Source: JACCYI01 sp963828075 (lineage in GTDB: Bacteria > Actinomycetota > Thermoleophilia > Solirubrobacterales > Solirubrobacteraceae). Taken from it: a stretch of 64,000 nucleotides of DNA. The DNA lies in assembly GCA_963828075.1 (NCBI GenBank), contig CAWHDH010000007.1:248001-312000 (forward strand). Direction: 5' to 3'. The notes under the pieces were generated by a model. It had not been told where the DNA came from, ran no database searches, and worked only from the letters and a program-made list of their open reading frames with translations. The translations under genes and the position numbers were made by a program. Positions 52,765 through 61,041 of the stretch are shown here, piece by piece (within the stretch, counting starts at the first letter, position 1; each line of letters opens with the position of its first letter).

Positions 52765-53640
52765 TCACTTGACTGGTTCCTCCCTGACCCGCGACACGAG
52801 CTGCGTCGGGTTCACGAACCGCAGCGCCACGATCAGCAGCATCAGCGTGGTCAGCATGTAGATGACCGCCATCGAGTCGATCGTCTGGTCCGTCCGGATG
52901 CCCGCCGCGAACGCGGCGTTGTAGAGCGCCACCACGAGCGTCTGGCTCGTCGGCCCCGCGGTCAGGAAGGTCAGCTCGAACATCGCGACGGTGCGGACCA
53001 GGACCAGCAGCCCGGCGGCCAGGATCCCGGGCACCAGCAGCGGCGTGAGCACCCGGGTCAGCACGCGGCCGGTCCCGGCGCCGCACATCCGCGCCGCGGA
53101 CTCGATGTTCGGATCGATCTGCTCGACGAACGGCGTCATCACCAGGACGACGAACGGCACCGCGGGCACGAGGTTCGCGACGATGACGCCGCTCAGCGTG
53201 CCCGCCAGCCGGACCTCGTAGAGCAGGCTGGCCAGCGGGATGCCGTAGCTCAGCGGCGGGAGCACGAGCGGCAGCAGCAGCGCGAGCATGATCAGGCGCT
53301 TGCCGGGGAAGTCACGCCGCGCGAGCGCGTAGGCGGCCGGGACGCCGACCAGGAGCGAGATAACCACGACGGCGAGCGCGACCTCGAGCGTCACCACCAG
53401 CGTGTCGAACACCGCGAACTGGCTCCACGCCTGGCGGTACCAGCGCGTCGTCAGGCCCTCGGGCAGCCAGGCGTCGAACCAGCGCGTGCCGAACGAGTTG
53501 ACCACCACCTCGGTGATCAGCGCGAGCAGGTTGATGAGGAAGAACGCCACCGCGCCCCACACGAGCCAAGCGCCGGGCGAGGCGACGAAGCGCCGGCGCC
53601 GGGGGGCGTCCTGCGGCAGCGATGCGGCCGTGGCGGTCAT
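52765..53640 (-). CDS. ABC importer permease, PotC/FbpB type
   Basis: 291 residues with six transmembrane segments and the EAA loop ESAARMCGAGTGRVLTRVLT followed by PLLVPGILAAG. Family order and loop spacing are those of polyamine/iron/phosphonate-type permeases, not of carbohydrate MalG types. The ATG overlaps the stop of the first permease by ATGA. It is the second permease of the operon's importer. Confidence 0.9.
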   Translation of the reverse strand: MTATAASLPQDAPRRRRFVASPGAWLVWGAVAFFLINLLALITEVVVNSFGTRWFDAWLPEGLTTRWYRQAWSQFAVFDTLVVTLEVALAVVVISLLVGVPAAYALARRDFPGKRLIMLALLLPLVLPPLSYGIPLASLLYEVRLAGTLSGVIVANLVPAVPFVVLVMTPFVEQIDPNIESAARMCGAGTGRVLTRVLTPLLVPGILAAGLLVLVRTVAMFELTFLTAGPTSQTLVVALYNAAFAAGIRTDQTIDSMAVIYMLTTLMLLIVALRFVNPTQLVSRVREEPVK

Positions 53641-54545
53641 CAGCCCTTCCCCCCCGTGCTCGGGCCGCGGTACAGCCGCGCGCGCGTGCCGAGCACGATC
53701 GCGATGATCGTGAGCTCGACCGCGCCCATCACCATCGCGATCGCCGAGCCCAGGGAGTAGTCGTACTTCTGGAAGGCCGCGTCGTACGCGGCGATCGAGA
53801 TCACGCGGGTGGCGCCGGACGGCTCCCCCACGAGCGCGGCCGAGGGGAACACGGAGAACGCCAGCACGAACGCGAGCACGAAGGTCGTGGCCAGGCCCGG
53901 CGCCAGCAGCGGGAACGTGATGTGCCAGAACCGCTGCCGCGGGCTCGCGCCGAGCGTGGCCGCGGCGCGCTCGAGGGTCGGGTCGATGCCCGACAGGTAG
54001 CTGAGGGTCAGCAGGAACGCGAACGGGAACCCGGTGATCACCAGCGACAGCAGGACGCCCCAGTAGTTGTGCACGAACTGGATCGGCTCGTTCACGAGGC
54101 CGATCTCGAGCAGGACCCGGTTCATCCAGCCGCGCGGCCCGAGATAGCGCAGCAGGCCCTCGGCGACCAGGACGGTGCCGAGCGTCATCGGCACGACCAG
54201 GATCGCCGTCAGCAGCCGCTTGCCGCGGAACGGCCCCCGCAGCCGGTAGGCGATCGGCACCGCCGCGAGCACGTTGATGGCCGTCGCCGGCAGCGCGATC
54301 TTCAGCGTCGTGAAGATCGTGTCGCGCTGGTAGGCGTCGGAGAAGAACGTGTCGTAGTTGGCGAACATGCCGCCGCCCTCGAGCGGGCGCAGCGACAGGT
54401 CCAGCCCGTACAGGAACGGATAGGCGAACAGCAGCGCGAGCAGGATCAGCGCCGGCGCCAGCAGCAGCAGCGTGCGGTCGACGCCGCGCTCGGCCAGGCG
54501 GCTGCGCAGCGTCGGGCCGCCGGCGACCCCCGCGGCGGCGCTCAC
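53640..54545 (-). CDS. ABC importer permease, PotB type
   Basis: 301 residues from GTG 54545. There are six transmembrane segments and the EAA loop LERAAATLGASPRQRFWHIT with FPLLAPGLAT. The N-terminal LLLLAPALILLALLFAYPFL is typical of the first permease in Pot-type systems. It overlaps the ATPase stop by GTGA and the next permease by ATGA. Confidence 0.9.
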   Translation of the reverse strand: MSAAAGVAGGPTLRSRLAERGVDRTLLLLAPALILLALLFAYPFLYGLDLSLRPLEGGGMFANYDTFFSDAYQRDTIFTTLKIALPATAINVLAAVPIAYRLRGPFRGKRLLTAILVVPMTLGTVLVAEGLLRYLGPRGWMNRVLLEIGLVNEPIQFVHNYWGVLLSLVITGFPFAFLLTLSYLSGIDPTLERAAATLGASPRQRFWHITFPLLAPGLATTFVLAFVLAFSVFPSAALVGEPSGATRVISIAAYDAAFQKYDYSLGSAIAMVMGAVELTIIAIVLGTRARLYRGPSTGGKG

Positions 54546-55708
54546 GGCGACGCCTCGGAGTCGTCGGAGTCGTCGGAGTCGAAGACCATCACCCGCTCCG
54601 GCGCGACGCCAAGCGAGACGTCGTCCCCGGGGACTACTCGCTCGTCGGTGAGGAAGTGCAGGCGGCGGTCCTCCCCCACGACGGCCTCGACCGCGAGCAC
54701 GTGGCCGCGGTACTCGACGACGGCGACCCGCGCCTGGATCTCGTTCGCGCCGCCCGCCCCCACCGTGAAGTCCTCCGGCCGGATGGCGATCGTGGCGCGG
54801 CGCCCCTCGCCGCGCCGGCGGTCGAGCCCGCGGAGGCGCAGCGCGCCCTCCTCCGTCACCGTGGCGTGCTCGCCGTCGCTCTCCTCGACGCCCAGCTCGA
54901 AGATGTTGCGGTAGCCCATGAAGCCGGCGGCGTAGGCGCTGACCGGCTCGCCGTAGATCTGCTCGGGCGCGCCGATCTGCTCGACCCGCCCGTCGCGCAG
55001 CAGCACGAGCCGGTCGGCCAGCGAGAGCGCCTCCTCCTGATCGTGGGTGACGTACACGGTCGTCAGCCCCAGGTCCTGGTGCAGGCGCCGGATCTCCGTG
55101 CGCATCTCCATCCGCAGCTTGGCGTCGAGGTTGGAGAGCGGCTCGTCCATCAAGAGCAGCGAGGGCTCGATCACGACGGCGCGCGCGATCGACACCCGCT
55201 GCTGCTGGCCGCCCGACAGCTGCGCCGGGTACTTGGTCGCGTGGGCCTCGAGGCCGACGAGCGCCAGCGCGCGGTCGATCCGATCCTTCGCCTCGGCCTT
55301 CGGCGTGCGGCGCATCGCCAGCCCGAAGGCGACGTTGCGCCGCACGGACAGGTGCGGGAACAGCGCGTAGTTCTGGAACACCATGCCGAACCCGCGGCGC
55401 TCCGGCGGCAGGCCGTCGATCCGCTTGCCGTCGAGCCAGATGCCGCCCGCGCTGAGCGGGAGCAGCCCGGCCAGGCAGTTCAGCGCCGTGGTCTTGCCGC
55501 ACCCGGACGGGCCGAGCAGGGCGATGAACTCGCCGCCCTTGATCGTCAGGTCGAGGCCGTCGAGCGCCGCGGTCCCACCGAAGCGCCGCGTCACCCCCTC
55601 GAGGCGCAGCTCCTCGAGGCCGACATCGCGCCCGAGGCGCTCGGCGACGCCGCGCTCGCCGTTCATCGGGTCGGCACCGTTCGTGCGATCTGCCGCCGGA
55701 GTCGGCAT
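54542..55708 (-). CDS. ABC importer ATPase, PotA/FbpC type
   Basis: 388 residues. Walker A LLGPSGCGKTT, Q-loop MVFQNYALFPHLSVRRNVAF, signature LSGGQQQRVSIARA, Walker B LLLMDEPLSNLD and H-loop YVTHDQEEAL, then a C-terminal TOBE domain (IAIRPEDFTVG). The protein ends in an acidic Asp/Ser tail (DSDDSDDSE). ATG 55708 lies two bases after the binding-protein stop, whose own codons AAGGAG supply its ribosome-binding site. Confidence 0.93.
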   Translation of the reverse strand: MPTPAADRTNGADPMNGERGVAERLGRDVGLEELRLEGVTRRFGGTAALDGLDLTIKGGEFIALLGPSGCGKTTALNCLAGLLPLSAGGIWLDGKRIDGLPPERRGFGMVFQNYALFPHLSVRRNVAFGLAMRRTPKAEAKDRIDRALALVGLEAHATKYPAQLSGGQQQRVSIARAVVIEPSLLLMDEPLSNLDAKLRMEMRTEIRRLHQDLGLTTVYVTHDQEEALSLADRLVLLRDGRVEQIGAPEQIYGEPVSAYAAGFMGYRNIFELGVEESDGEHATVTEEGALRLRGLDRRRGEGRRATIAIRPEDFTVGAGGANEIQARVAVVEYRGHVLAVEAVVGEDRRLHFLTDERVVPGDDVSLGVAPERVMVFDSDDSDDSEASP

Positions 55709-55710
55709 CG

Positions 55711-56928
55711 TCACTCCTTGATCTTCGAGCCGCCGATCTCGCGGTCCCACTTGTCGAACGCGGCGACGAGCGTCTCGCCGATCAGCGGCGTCTCCTTCGG
55801 GTGCGTCTCGATCCACTCGTCGTACTCCGGGCGCCCGTACTCGCGGATCACCTGCTGGCTTTTGGCGGGTGCGAGGTCGAGCCCGACGTCCTTGACCGCC
55901 GGGCCCGGGAAGAAGTAGCCGTCGTCGTAGGCGAGAGCCTGCTGCTCGGGCTTGAGCAGATGACTCATCAGCTCCAGGACGACCGCGAGCTTGTCCTCCG
56001 CGATGCCCTTGGGAACGACCATGTAGTGGGCGTCGGTGACCCAGTGCATCCCGTCCATCGCAGCGACCTTGACGTCCTTCGGGACGGTGCCCAGCGCGCG
56101 CGGGTTGATGTCCCACCCGGTGGTGCTGGCGATCATGTCGCGCGAGCCGTCGGCGAGCGCGCTCATCGTGTCCTTGGTCCCCGACGGGTAGTACTGGATG
56201 TGCTTGTCGAGCTCCTTCAGGAACGCCCACGTCTTGTCCCAGCCGTTGATCGGATCCTTCGGGTCGGAGTCGCCGAGCAGGTAGGGCAGGCCCATCAGGA
56301 ACGTCCGCCCCGGCCCGGAGTTCGCCGGCTGGGCGTACATGAAGCGGTCCGGATGCGCCTTCGCCCACGCCAGCAGCTCCTCGGCGGACTTCGGCGGGTC
56401 CGGCACCCGCTTGGGGTCGTACTCGAGCAGCGGGCCGGACGGGTAGTAGGTCACCACGATCCCCTGGCCCTTCGCCTGCTCCTGCATCTTCGCGGCGGCC
56501 GGGAGGTAGTTCTGCTGCAGGTCCGGGAACTTGGCCTCGCTGCTGGGGAGCAGCTCGAGCCACAGCTTCTGCGCGATCCCGGCCGACAACCCGTCGGTGC
56601 CGGTCAGCACGAGGTCGATGTCGAGCCGGTTGGCGCGCTGCTGCGCCTTGATCTTGCCCGACAGCTCCGGCGCGGTCGCCGTCGTGAAGGTGATCCGGTT
56701 GACGAGCTCGGGATGCGCCTTCTTGTAGCTCTCGATCGCCTTCTGGGTGAGCTGCAGGTTGCCGGCGACGTCGAGGACGTTGAGCGCCACGGCCTCCTTC
56801 GGCAGGTCGGGCACGCCGCTGGGCGCCTCGCTGACGGCCTCGTCGCTCCCCCCGCCGCAGGCGGAGAGGAGCGCCCCGAGGACCGCGACGGCGAGCGTGG
56901 CCGAAAGCCTGGATGGTGTCCGGTGCAT
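55711..56928 (-). CDS. Solute-binding lipoprotein of the importer (PotD-like)
   Basis: 405 residues. Lipoprotein signal peptide with lipobox LLSAC; periplasmic-binding-protein domain with NVLDVAGNLQLTQKAIESYK, LVLTGTDGLSAGIAQ, VVTYYPSGPLLEYD and WVTDAHYMVVPKGIAEDKLA. This is the SBP class used for polyamines, iron, thiamine and phosphonates; some members bind organic acids. Two ATGs are possible (56934, 56928); GGAGG sits at ideal spacing from 56928 and only one base from 56934, so 56928 is chosen. Given the enzymes downstream, a uronate or similar acidic sugar is the expected ligand. Confidence 0.88.
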   Translation of the reverse strand: MHRTPSRLSATLAVAVLGALLSACGGGSDEAVSEAPSGVPDLPKEAVALNVLDVAGNLQLTQKAIESYKKAHPELVNRITFTTATAPELSGKIKAQQRANRLDIDLVLTGTDGLSAGIAQKLWLELLPSSEAKFPDLQQNYLPAAAKMQEQAKGQGIVVTYYPSGPLLEYDPKRVPDPPKSAEELLAWAKAHPDRFMYAQPANSGPGRTFLMGLPYLLGDSDPKDPINGWDKTWAFLKELDKHIQYYPSGTKDTMSALADGSRDMIASTTGWDINPRALGTVPKDVKVAAMDGMHWVTDAHYMVVPKGIAEDKLAVVLELMSHLLKPEQQALAYDDGYFFPGPAVKDVGLDLAPAKSQQVIREYGRPEYDEWIETHPKETPLIGETLVAAFDKWDREIGGSKIKE

Positions 56929-56930
56929 CG

Positions 56931-57998
56931 TCATTCCTCCCTTGCCGCGTGCGCCGTCGCGGCGCCGCGGCTTGCCGATCCTCTGAACGAATGTCCGTCC
57001 TGGGGTGGCGGACCGGTCGAGCCCCTGACCCGAAGCTCGGTCTTCAGCTCCCGGGCCTGCCGGCCGTCGAGAGCCTGCCCGGCCCGAGGGCCCAGGAGCA
57101 GGTCGACGGCCGCCCGCCCGGCGGCTGCGGTGGGCGCCACGACCGTCGTCAACGACGGTGACGCGATCGCCGCCATCTGGATGTCGTCGAAGCCCACGAC
57201 GCTGACGGCGGCGGGGACGGCGACGCCGCGGTCGGCGAGGCGGGCGAGCACGCCGAGCGCGATCAGGTCGTTGTAGGCGACGATCGCCGTGGGGGCCTCC
57301 GCGAGCGCCTGGTCGGCCGCCCGCACGCCGGCCTCGTAGCCAGGCTCGAACGGGCCGAGCGCGGTGACCGCCATGCCGAGCCGGTCCGCGACCTGCCGCA
57401 GCGCCTTCTGGCGCTGGCGGTTGGACCAGGACTGCCGGGGGCCGGCGAGGTACACGCAGCTCCGATGACCCAGCGCGAACAGGTGCTCGACCGCCTGCCG
57501 GATACCGCCCGCCATGTCCATCGAGACCGCGGGCACTCCAGGCGACCGCCGGTTGACCAGCACGAGGGAGGTCAGGCCCGCGATCTCGCGGAGCTCGGCC
57601 TCGGACATCCGCGAGGAGCACGCGATCACCCCGTCGACCTGCTTGGCCATCGCGCGGATGATCGGCGCCTCGGCCTCCGGGTCCTCGTCCGCGTCGGCGA
57701 GGAAGACCGAATAGTCGCGCTCCCGCGCCCGCGCCTGGGCGGCCTTGACCAAGGCGGGGAAGAACGGGTTGGCGATGTCCGGCACGATCAGGCCGAGGTT
57801 GCCGGTGCGCCCGGTGATCAGCCCGCGGGCGGCCCGGTTGGGCGTGTAACCGAGCGAGGCGGCGATCTCCAGTACGCGCTCGCGCGTCTGGCCACGCACG
57901 AGCTCAGGCGCGTGGAACGCCCGTGAGACGGTGGAGATCGAAGCTCCCGCCGCCTTCGCCACGTCGTGGATGGTCGCCGCCCGCTTCGGCCCTCCCAT
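56931..57998 (-). CDS. LacI-family repressor of the uronate operon
   Basis: 355 residues. The N-terminal HTH reads ATIHDVAKAAGASISTVSRA with hinge GYTPNRAARGLITGRTGNLG, then a sugar-binding domain of the periplasmic-binding fold (LIVPDIANPFFPALVKAAQA, VVGFDDIQMAAIASPSLTTV). It is the first gene of the operon; the binding-protein start follows within a few bases. A promoter (-10 at 58012-58007) ends about nine bases before its ATG, and no Shine-Dalgarno is present, so it is probably read from a leaderless message. It should repress its own operon until the sugar acid binds. Confidence 0.93.
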   Translation of the reverse strand: MGGPKRAATIHDVAKAAGASISTVSRAFHAPELVRGQTRERVLEIAASLGYTPNRAARGLITGRTGNLGLIVPDIANPFFPALVKAAQARARERDYSVFLADADEDPEAEAPIIRAMAKQVDGVIACSSRMSEAELREIAGLTSLVLVNRRSPGVPAVSMDMAGGIRQAVEHLFALGHRSCVYLAGPRQSWSNRQRQKALRQVADRLGMAVTALGPFEPGYEAGVRAADQALAEAPTAIVAYNDLIALGVLARLADRGVAVPAAVSVVGFDDIQMAAIASPSLTTVVAPTAAAGRAAVDLLLGPRAGQALDGRQARELKTELRVRGSTGPPPQDGHSFRGSASRGAATAHAAREE

Positions 57999-58006
57999 GC
58001 GGCGAC

Positions 58007-58035
58007 ATGATGAAAAGGTTTGCAGAAGTTGTCAA
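58007..58035 (-). promoter_or_regulatory. Promoter of the LacI-led uronate operon
   Basis: On the minus strand: TTGACA (58035-58030), 17-bp spacer, CATCAT (58012-58007). The -35 matches consensus fully and the -10 at four of six. The predicted start of transcription falls at or within two bases of the lacI ATG (57998). Confidence 0.65.
58011..58024. promoter_or_regulatory. LacI-type operator TGCAAACCTTTTCA
   Basis: It has the LacI-family form TGNAANCNNTTNCA (five of seven positions symmetric). It covers the end of the spacer and the edge of the -10 of the operon promoter, a classical repression position. Confidence 0.55.
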
Positions 58036-58101
58036 GTGCGCAGGGCTGGCGCCGTCCCCGCGACTGGGCGGAGCAGCCGGCCGGCGGCCTGAGGAACCGT
58101 T

Positions 58102-58649
58102 TCAGCGGCGTCGGTTGCGAGCTCCCCACGTGTCGGTCTGGCTGTGGCAGTTCGGGCAGAGCACTGGAGGTTCTCCAGGCGGTTGTCATCCCTCACGCCG
58201 TTTACGTGGTGCAACTCGAGCGTGATCGACGCGCCGCGCCACTCCGTGATGGCGCAGCCGGCGCAGCAGTCCGCCAGTAGCCCTGCCCCCACGAGACGGA
58301 CCTTCAGATGCACGCGACTGCGCCCACGCGCCAGCAGATCGTCGATCGAGCGAAGACGCGGCCGCGGGCGGATGGCACCGCGCCGAACCGCCGAATGCCC
58401 CGTTTCGGCAGAGAAGCCGAAGTGCGCCATGCACTCGCGCACGGTTCGCCCGTCGTCGTAGAAGCACTGGACCTCCGCCCAGTCGTAGCGCCGGTTGAAC
58501 CGCGCGTCGGGAGCGTGACCGAGCCGTCGCGCGTGGTAGGCGACCGTCGACTTCGCGATGCCGAGCACCTCCGCGATCTCTTGCTGGGCAAACCCAAACT
58601 GCAGGAGGCGCTCGACATCGGAGCGCGTCGTGACGATGCGTGCTGGCAC
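58102..58649 (-). pseudogene. HTH-HNH endonuclease with single-base frameshift in the HNH zinc site
   Basis: The N-terminus, from GTG 58649 (or GTG 58670), has a helix-turn-helix: LQFGFAQQEIAEVLGIAKST then VAYHARRLG. The HNH part reads CCAGCAITEWRG, then LELHHVNGVRDDNRLENLQ. At about 58164 one base is missing: the frame continues as CSARTATA, but skipping one position gives LCPNCHSQTDTWGARNRRR and a stop at 58104-58102, the exact second CxxC and end expected of the family. The broken frame instead runs on to 58032. It is probably a free-standing homing-type or mobile endonuclease that has been inactivated, or a sequencing error. It sits next to a tRNA gene. Confidence 0.7.
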
Positions 58650-58712
58650 GAACGTATGTTTGCATCGCACGCGGACGGAAAACCCACCACAGCGCTACAC
58701 TTCCGGGCGTCT

Positions 58713-58783
58713 TGCGGGGTCGTCTAATGGCAAGACGCGTGCCTCTGGAGCACGTTATCGGGGTTCGAGTCCCTGCCCCGCAG
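58713..58783 (+). tRNA. tRNA-Gln (anticodon CTG)
   Basis: 71 bases fold as a full cloverleaf. The acceptor is TGCGGGG/CCCCGCA (7 bp, with the U1-A72 pair typical of bacterial tRNA-Gln), the D stem is GTCT/AGAC, and the anticodon stem CGTGC/GCACG has loop CTCTGGA giving CTG. The T arm is CGGGG-TTCGAGT-CCCTG (one G-T pair). CCA is not encoded. TACACT at 58696-58701 is a likely -10. Confidence 0.93.
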
Positions 58784-58872
58784 CTCCCGCCGCCGCCCGC
58801 TTGCGCGTGCGCCGGGCGCGCGATGACGGTGTTCGCTCGCGGACACGCGAACGCGCCCGGCAGCACGTCCAA

Positions 58873-58912
58873 CAATTGACCGATTGTCAATTGAGCTGAG
58901 CGTGGCTACCTT
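58873..58912 (+). promoter_or_regulatory. Palindrome and promoter of the crp/fnr-like gene
   Basis: CAATTGAC, five bases, GTCAATTG (58873-58893): perfect 8-bp arms. TTGTCA at 58884-58889 and TACCTT at 58907-58912, 17 bp apart, make a promoter whose -35 is inside the palindrome. The half-site TTGAC/GTCAA resembles the FNR half-site TTGAT/ATCAA with wider spacing. Autorepression by the adjacent regulator is the simplest reading. Confidence 0.6.
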
Positions 58913-59035
58913 TGGGTAGTCGCTGCACGCTCCCTCCAATGCGCGGCGACACGGTCGGGACGGATCGGCTCTGCGATGGAGCCGAGGACGGACCTCCACC
59001 GCTTCGCACATCGTGACCCCAGGAGGCTCCCCCCG

Positions 59036-59782
59036 ATGCACAATTCCGGACCCTCACGCGTCCATCTCCTTCAAGCCGATCCAGACCTCGCCCGCGACCT
59101 CGATCCCGCGCGGGCGGAGGCGGCCTCGCAGCGGCTGATCGCGCCCGCGCTCCAGCTCCGCCGGGGACCGTGGACGCCGCCGGTCGACGGCTTCGGCCCC
59201 ACCGGCGCGCCGTTCGGCGTCCTCATCCTCGAGGGCATGATCGTCCGCGAGGCGCTGGTCGGCGACCACCCGTGCGCCGAGCTGCTCGGCCCGGGTGACC
59301 TCGTCCGGATCGGCGACGACGCCGACGGCGACGAGCTGCTGCCCCGCAGCATCGAGTGGAACGTGCTCACCGGCACCCGGGTCGCGCTGCTCGGCTCCGG
59401 CCTGATCGCCGCCGCGGCGCCGTTCCCCGAGGTCCTGTGCGCGCTCATCGACCGGGCGGCGCGCCGCGCCGACCGGCTGATCGTCCTGCAGGCGATCACG
59501 CACCTGACGCGCGTCGACGACCGGCTGCTCGCGCTGCTGTGGTACCTCGCCGAGCGCTGGGGCCGCGTGGCGCCCGACGGCATCGCGCTCGCGCTGCGGC
59601 TGCCGCACCGCACGCTCGCCGGCATGGTCGGCGCGCGCCGGCCGTCGGTGACCACGGCGCTCGGGCAGCTGATCGCCCGTGGCGACCTCGAGCGCCGCGC
59701 CGACGGCGCCTGGGTCCTGCTCGGGTCGCCACCCGAGCGGCGCGTGCCGGTCGCCGCCGACGTCGGCGACCGCGCCGCCTGA
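59036..59782 (+). CDS. Crp/Fnr-family transcriptional regulator
   Basis: 248 residues from ATG 59036, with AGGAGG ten bases upstream. The N-terminal cyclic-nucleotide-like beta barrel (APFGVLILEGMIVREALVGD, then ELLGPGDLVRIGDD) lacks the phosphate-binding cassette for cAMP. A dimer helix is followed by a winged helix: LRLPHRTLAGMVGARRPSVT then TALGQLIARGDLERRADGAW. No N-terminal Cys cluster for an iron-sulfur centre is present. The signal is unknown. It is convergent with the FAD reductase gene, 17 bp apart. Confidence 0.88.
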   Translation: MHNSGPSRVHLLQADPDLARDLDPARAEAASQRLIAPALQLRRGPWTPPVDGFGPTGAPFGVLILEGMIVREALVGDHPCAELLGPGDLVRIGDDADGDELLPRSIEWNVLTGTRVALLGSGLIAAAAPFPEVLCALIDRAARRADRLIVLQAITHLTRVDDRLLALLWYLAERWGRVAPDGIALALRLPHRTLAGMVGARRPSVTTALGQLIARGDLERRADGAWVLLGSPPERRVPVAADVGDRAA

Positions 59783-59799
59783 GCTCGGCGCCGCCTGAG

Positions 59800-61041
59800 C
59801 TAGACGAGCGACGCGAGGTCGACGGCCGGGTCGGCCAGCTCGGCCTCGCGCCCGCCGACGTCCGTTCGCGCCTCCATCAGGGCGCGGCCACCGTCGAGAT
59901 CCGACGAGCGCCCGGACGACAGCACCGCGACCACCCGGCCGCCGCTGAGGTACACGACCGAGAACGCATCCTCGAGCGACCCGCGCACCACCTCGCGCTC
60001 CCACGACGAGGCGACGCTCACGTACTCGAGCGTCGCCCAGTCGGCGATGTCGGTCCAGAAGTACGGAACCTCGGCGAACGGCTGGGAGGCGCCGAGCATG
60101 CCCGCCGCCACCGCCCGCCCTTGGGCCAGCGCGACCTCGAAGTGCTCGATCCGCACGCGGCGGCCGTGCAGGACCGAGTCGTACTCGCACACGTCACCGG
60201 CCGCCCACACGCCGTCGGCCGACGTCCGCAGCCGCGCGTCGCACCGCACGCCCCCGGTCTCCCCCAGCTCCAGCCCCGCGCCACGCGCGAGCATGACGTC
60301 CGGGATCACGCCGGTGCCCATCACCACGCCGCCGGCCTCGATCACCCGGCCCGACCGGCACACGACCCCCGACACCCGCCCCTCACCCGCGAACGCCTCG
60401 ACCGAATCGCCGCCCACCAGCTCGATCCCCCGCGATCGGAGCAGCGACGCCGCCCACGCGCCGACCGTGTCGCCGAACCCGAGCGAGAGCGGCGCGGACT
60501 CCTCCATGACCAGCGTGCAGCGCTTGCCCATCACGGTCAGCGACGCCGCGACCTCGCACGCGATGTAGGACCCGCCGACGAGCACCACGTGCGACGTGCC
60601 CTCGAGGTCCGCCCGGATCGCGTCGGCGTTCCCCAAAGCGCGCAGGTAGTGGATGCCCTCCAGCGCGCCGCCCTCGAGCCGCAGGCGCCGCACGTTGGCG
60701 CCGGTCGCCACCAGCGCCTGGCCGTACGACACCGTCTCCTTCGTCGAGAGCGTCGCCGTGCGCGCCTCGGTGTCGAGCTTCATCGCGCTGGTCCGGGTCA
60801 GCAGCTCGATGTCGCGCTCGGCCCAGAAGCTCTCGTCGTGCAGCAGCGCGTCCGAACGCGACGACTCGCCGCGGAGGTAGCCCTTGGACGCCGGCGGGCG
60901 CTCGTACGGCGGGTCGGGCTCGCGCCCGACGAGCAGGATCGAGCCGGTCGCACCGCCGTCGCGCAGCGCCTCCGCGCACGCCGCCGCGGCGGGGCCGCCC
61001 CCGATCAGCAGATGGTCGACTGCGCGGTCAGCCACGCCCAT
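59800..61041 (-). CDS. FAD/NAD-dependent reductase of the ferredoxin/rhodocoxin reductase family
   Basis: 413 residues. FAD site DHLLIGGGPAAAACAEALRD (a GGGPAA variant), PPYERPPASKGYLRG, the second Rossmann site HVVLVGGSYIACEVAASLTV for NAD(P), and VWAAGDVCEYDSVLHGRRVR with the conserved GD. The C-terminal 100 residues match the rubredoxin/ferredoxin reductase C-terminal domain. It passes electrons from NAD(P)H to a ferredoxin-type partner not seen here. ATG 61041 overlaps the TrkA stop by 14 bp; GTG 61035 is an alternative. Confidence 0.87.
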   Translation of the reverse strand: MGVADRAVDHLLIGGGPAAAACAEALRDGGATGSILLVGREPDPPYERPPASKGYLRGESSRSDALLHDESFWAERDIELLTRTSAMKLDTEARTATLSTKETVSYGQALVATGANVRRLRLEGGALEGIHYLRALGNADAIRADLEGTSHVVLVGGSYIACEVAASLTVMGKRCTLVMEESAPLSLGFGDTVGAWAASLLRSRGIELVGGDSVEAFAGEGRVSGVVCRSGRVIEAGGVVMGTGVIPDVMLARGAGLELGETGGVRCDARLRTSADGVWAAGDVCEYDSVLHGRRVRIEHFEVALAQGRAVAAGMLGASQPFAEVPYFWTDIADWATLEYVSVASSWEREVVRGSLEDAFSVVYLSGGRVVAVLSSGRSSDLDGGRALMEARTDVGGREAELADPAVDLASLV

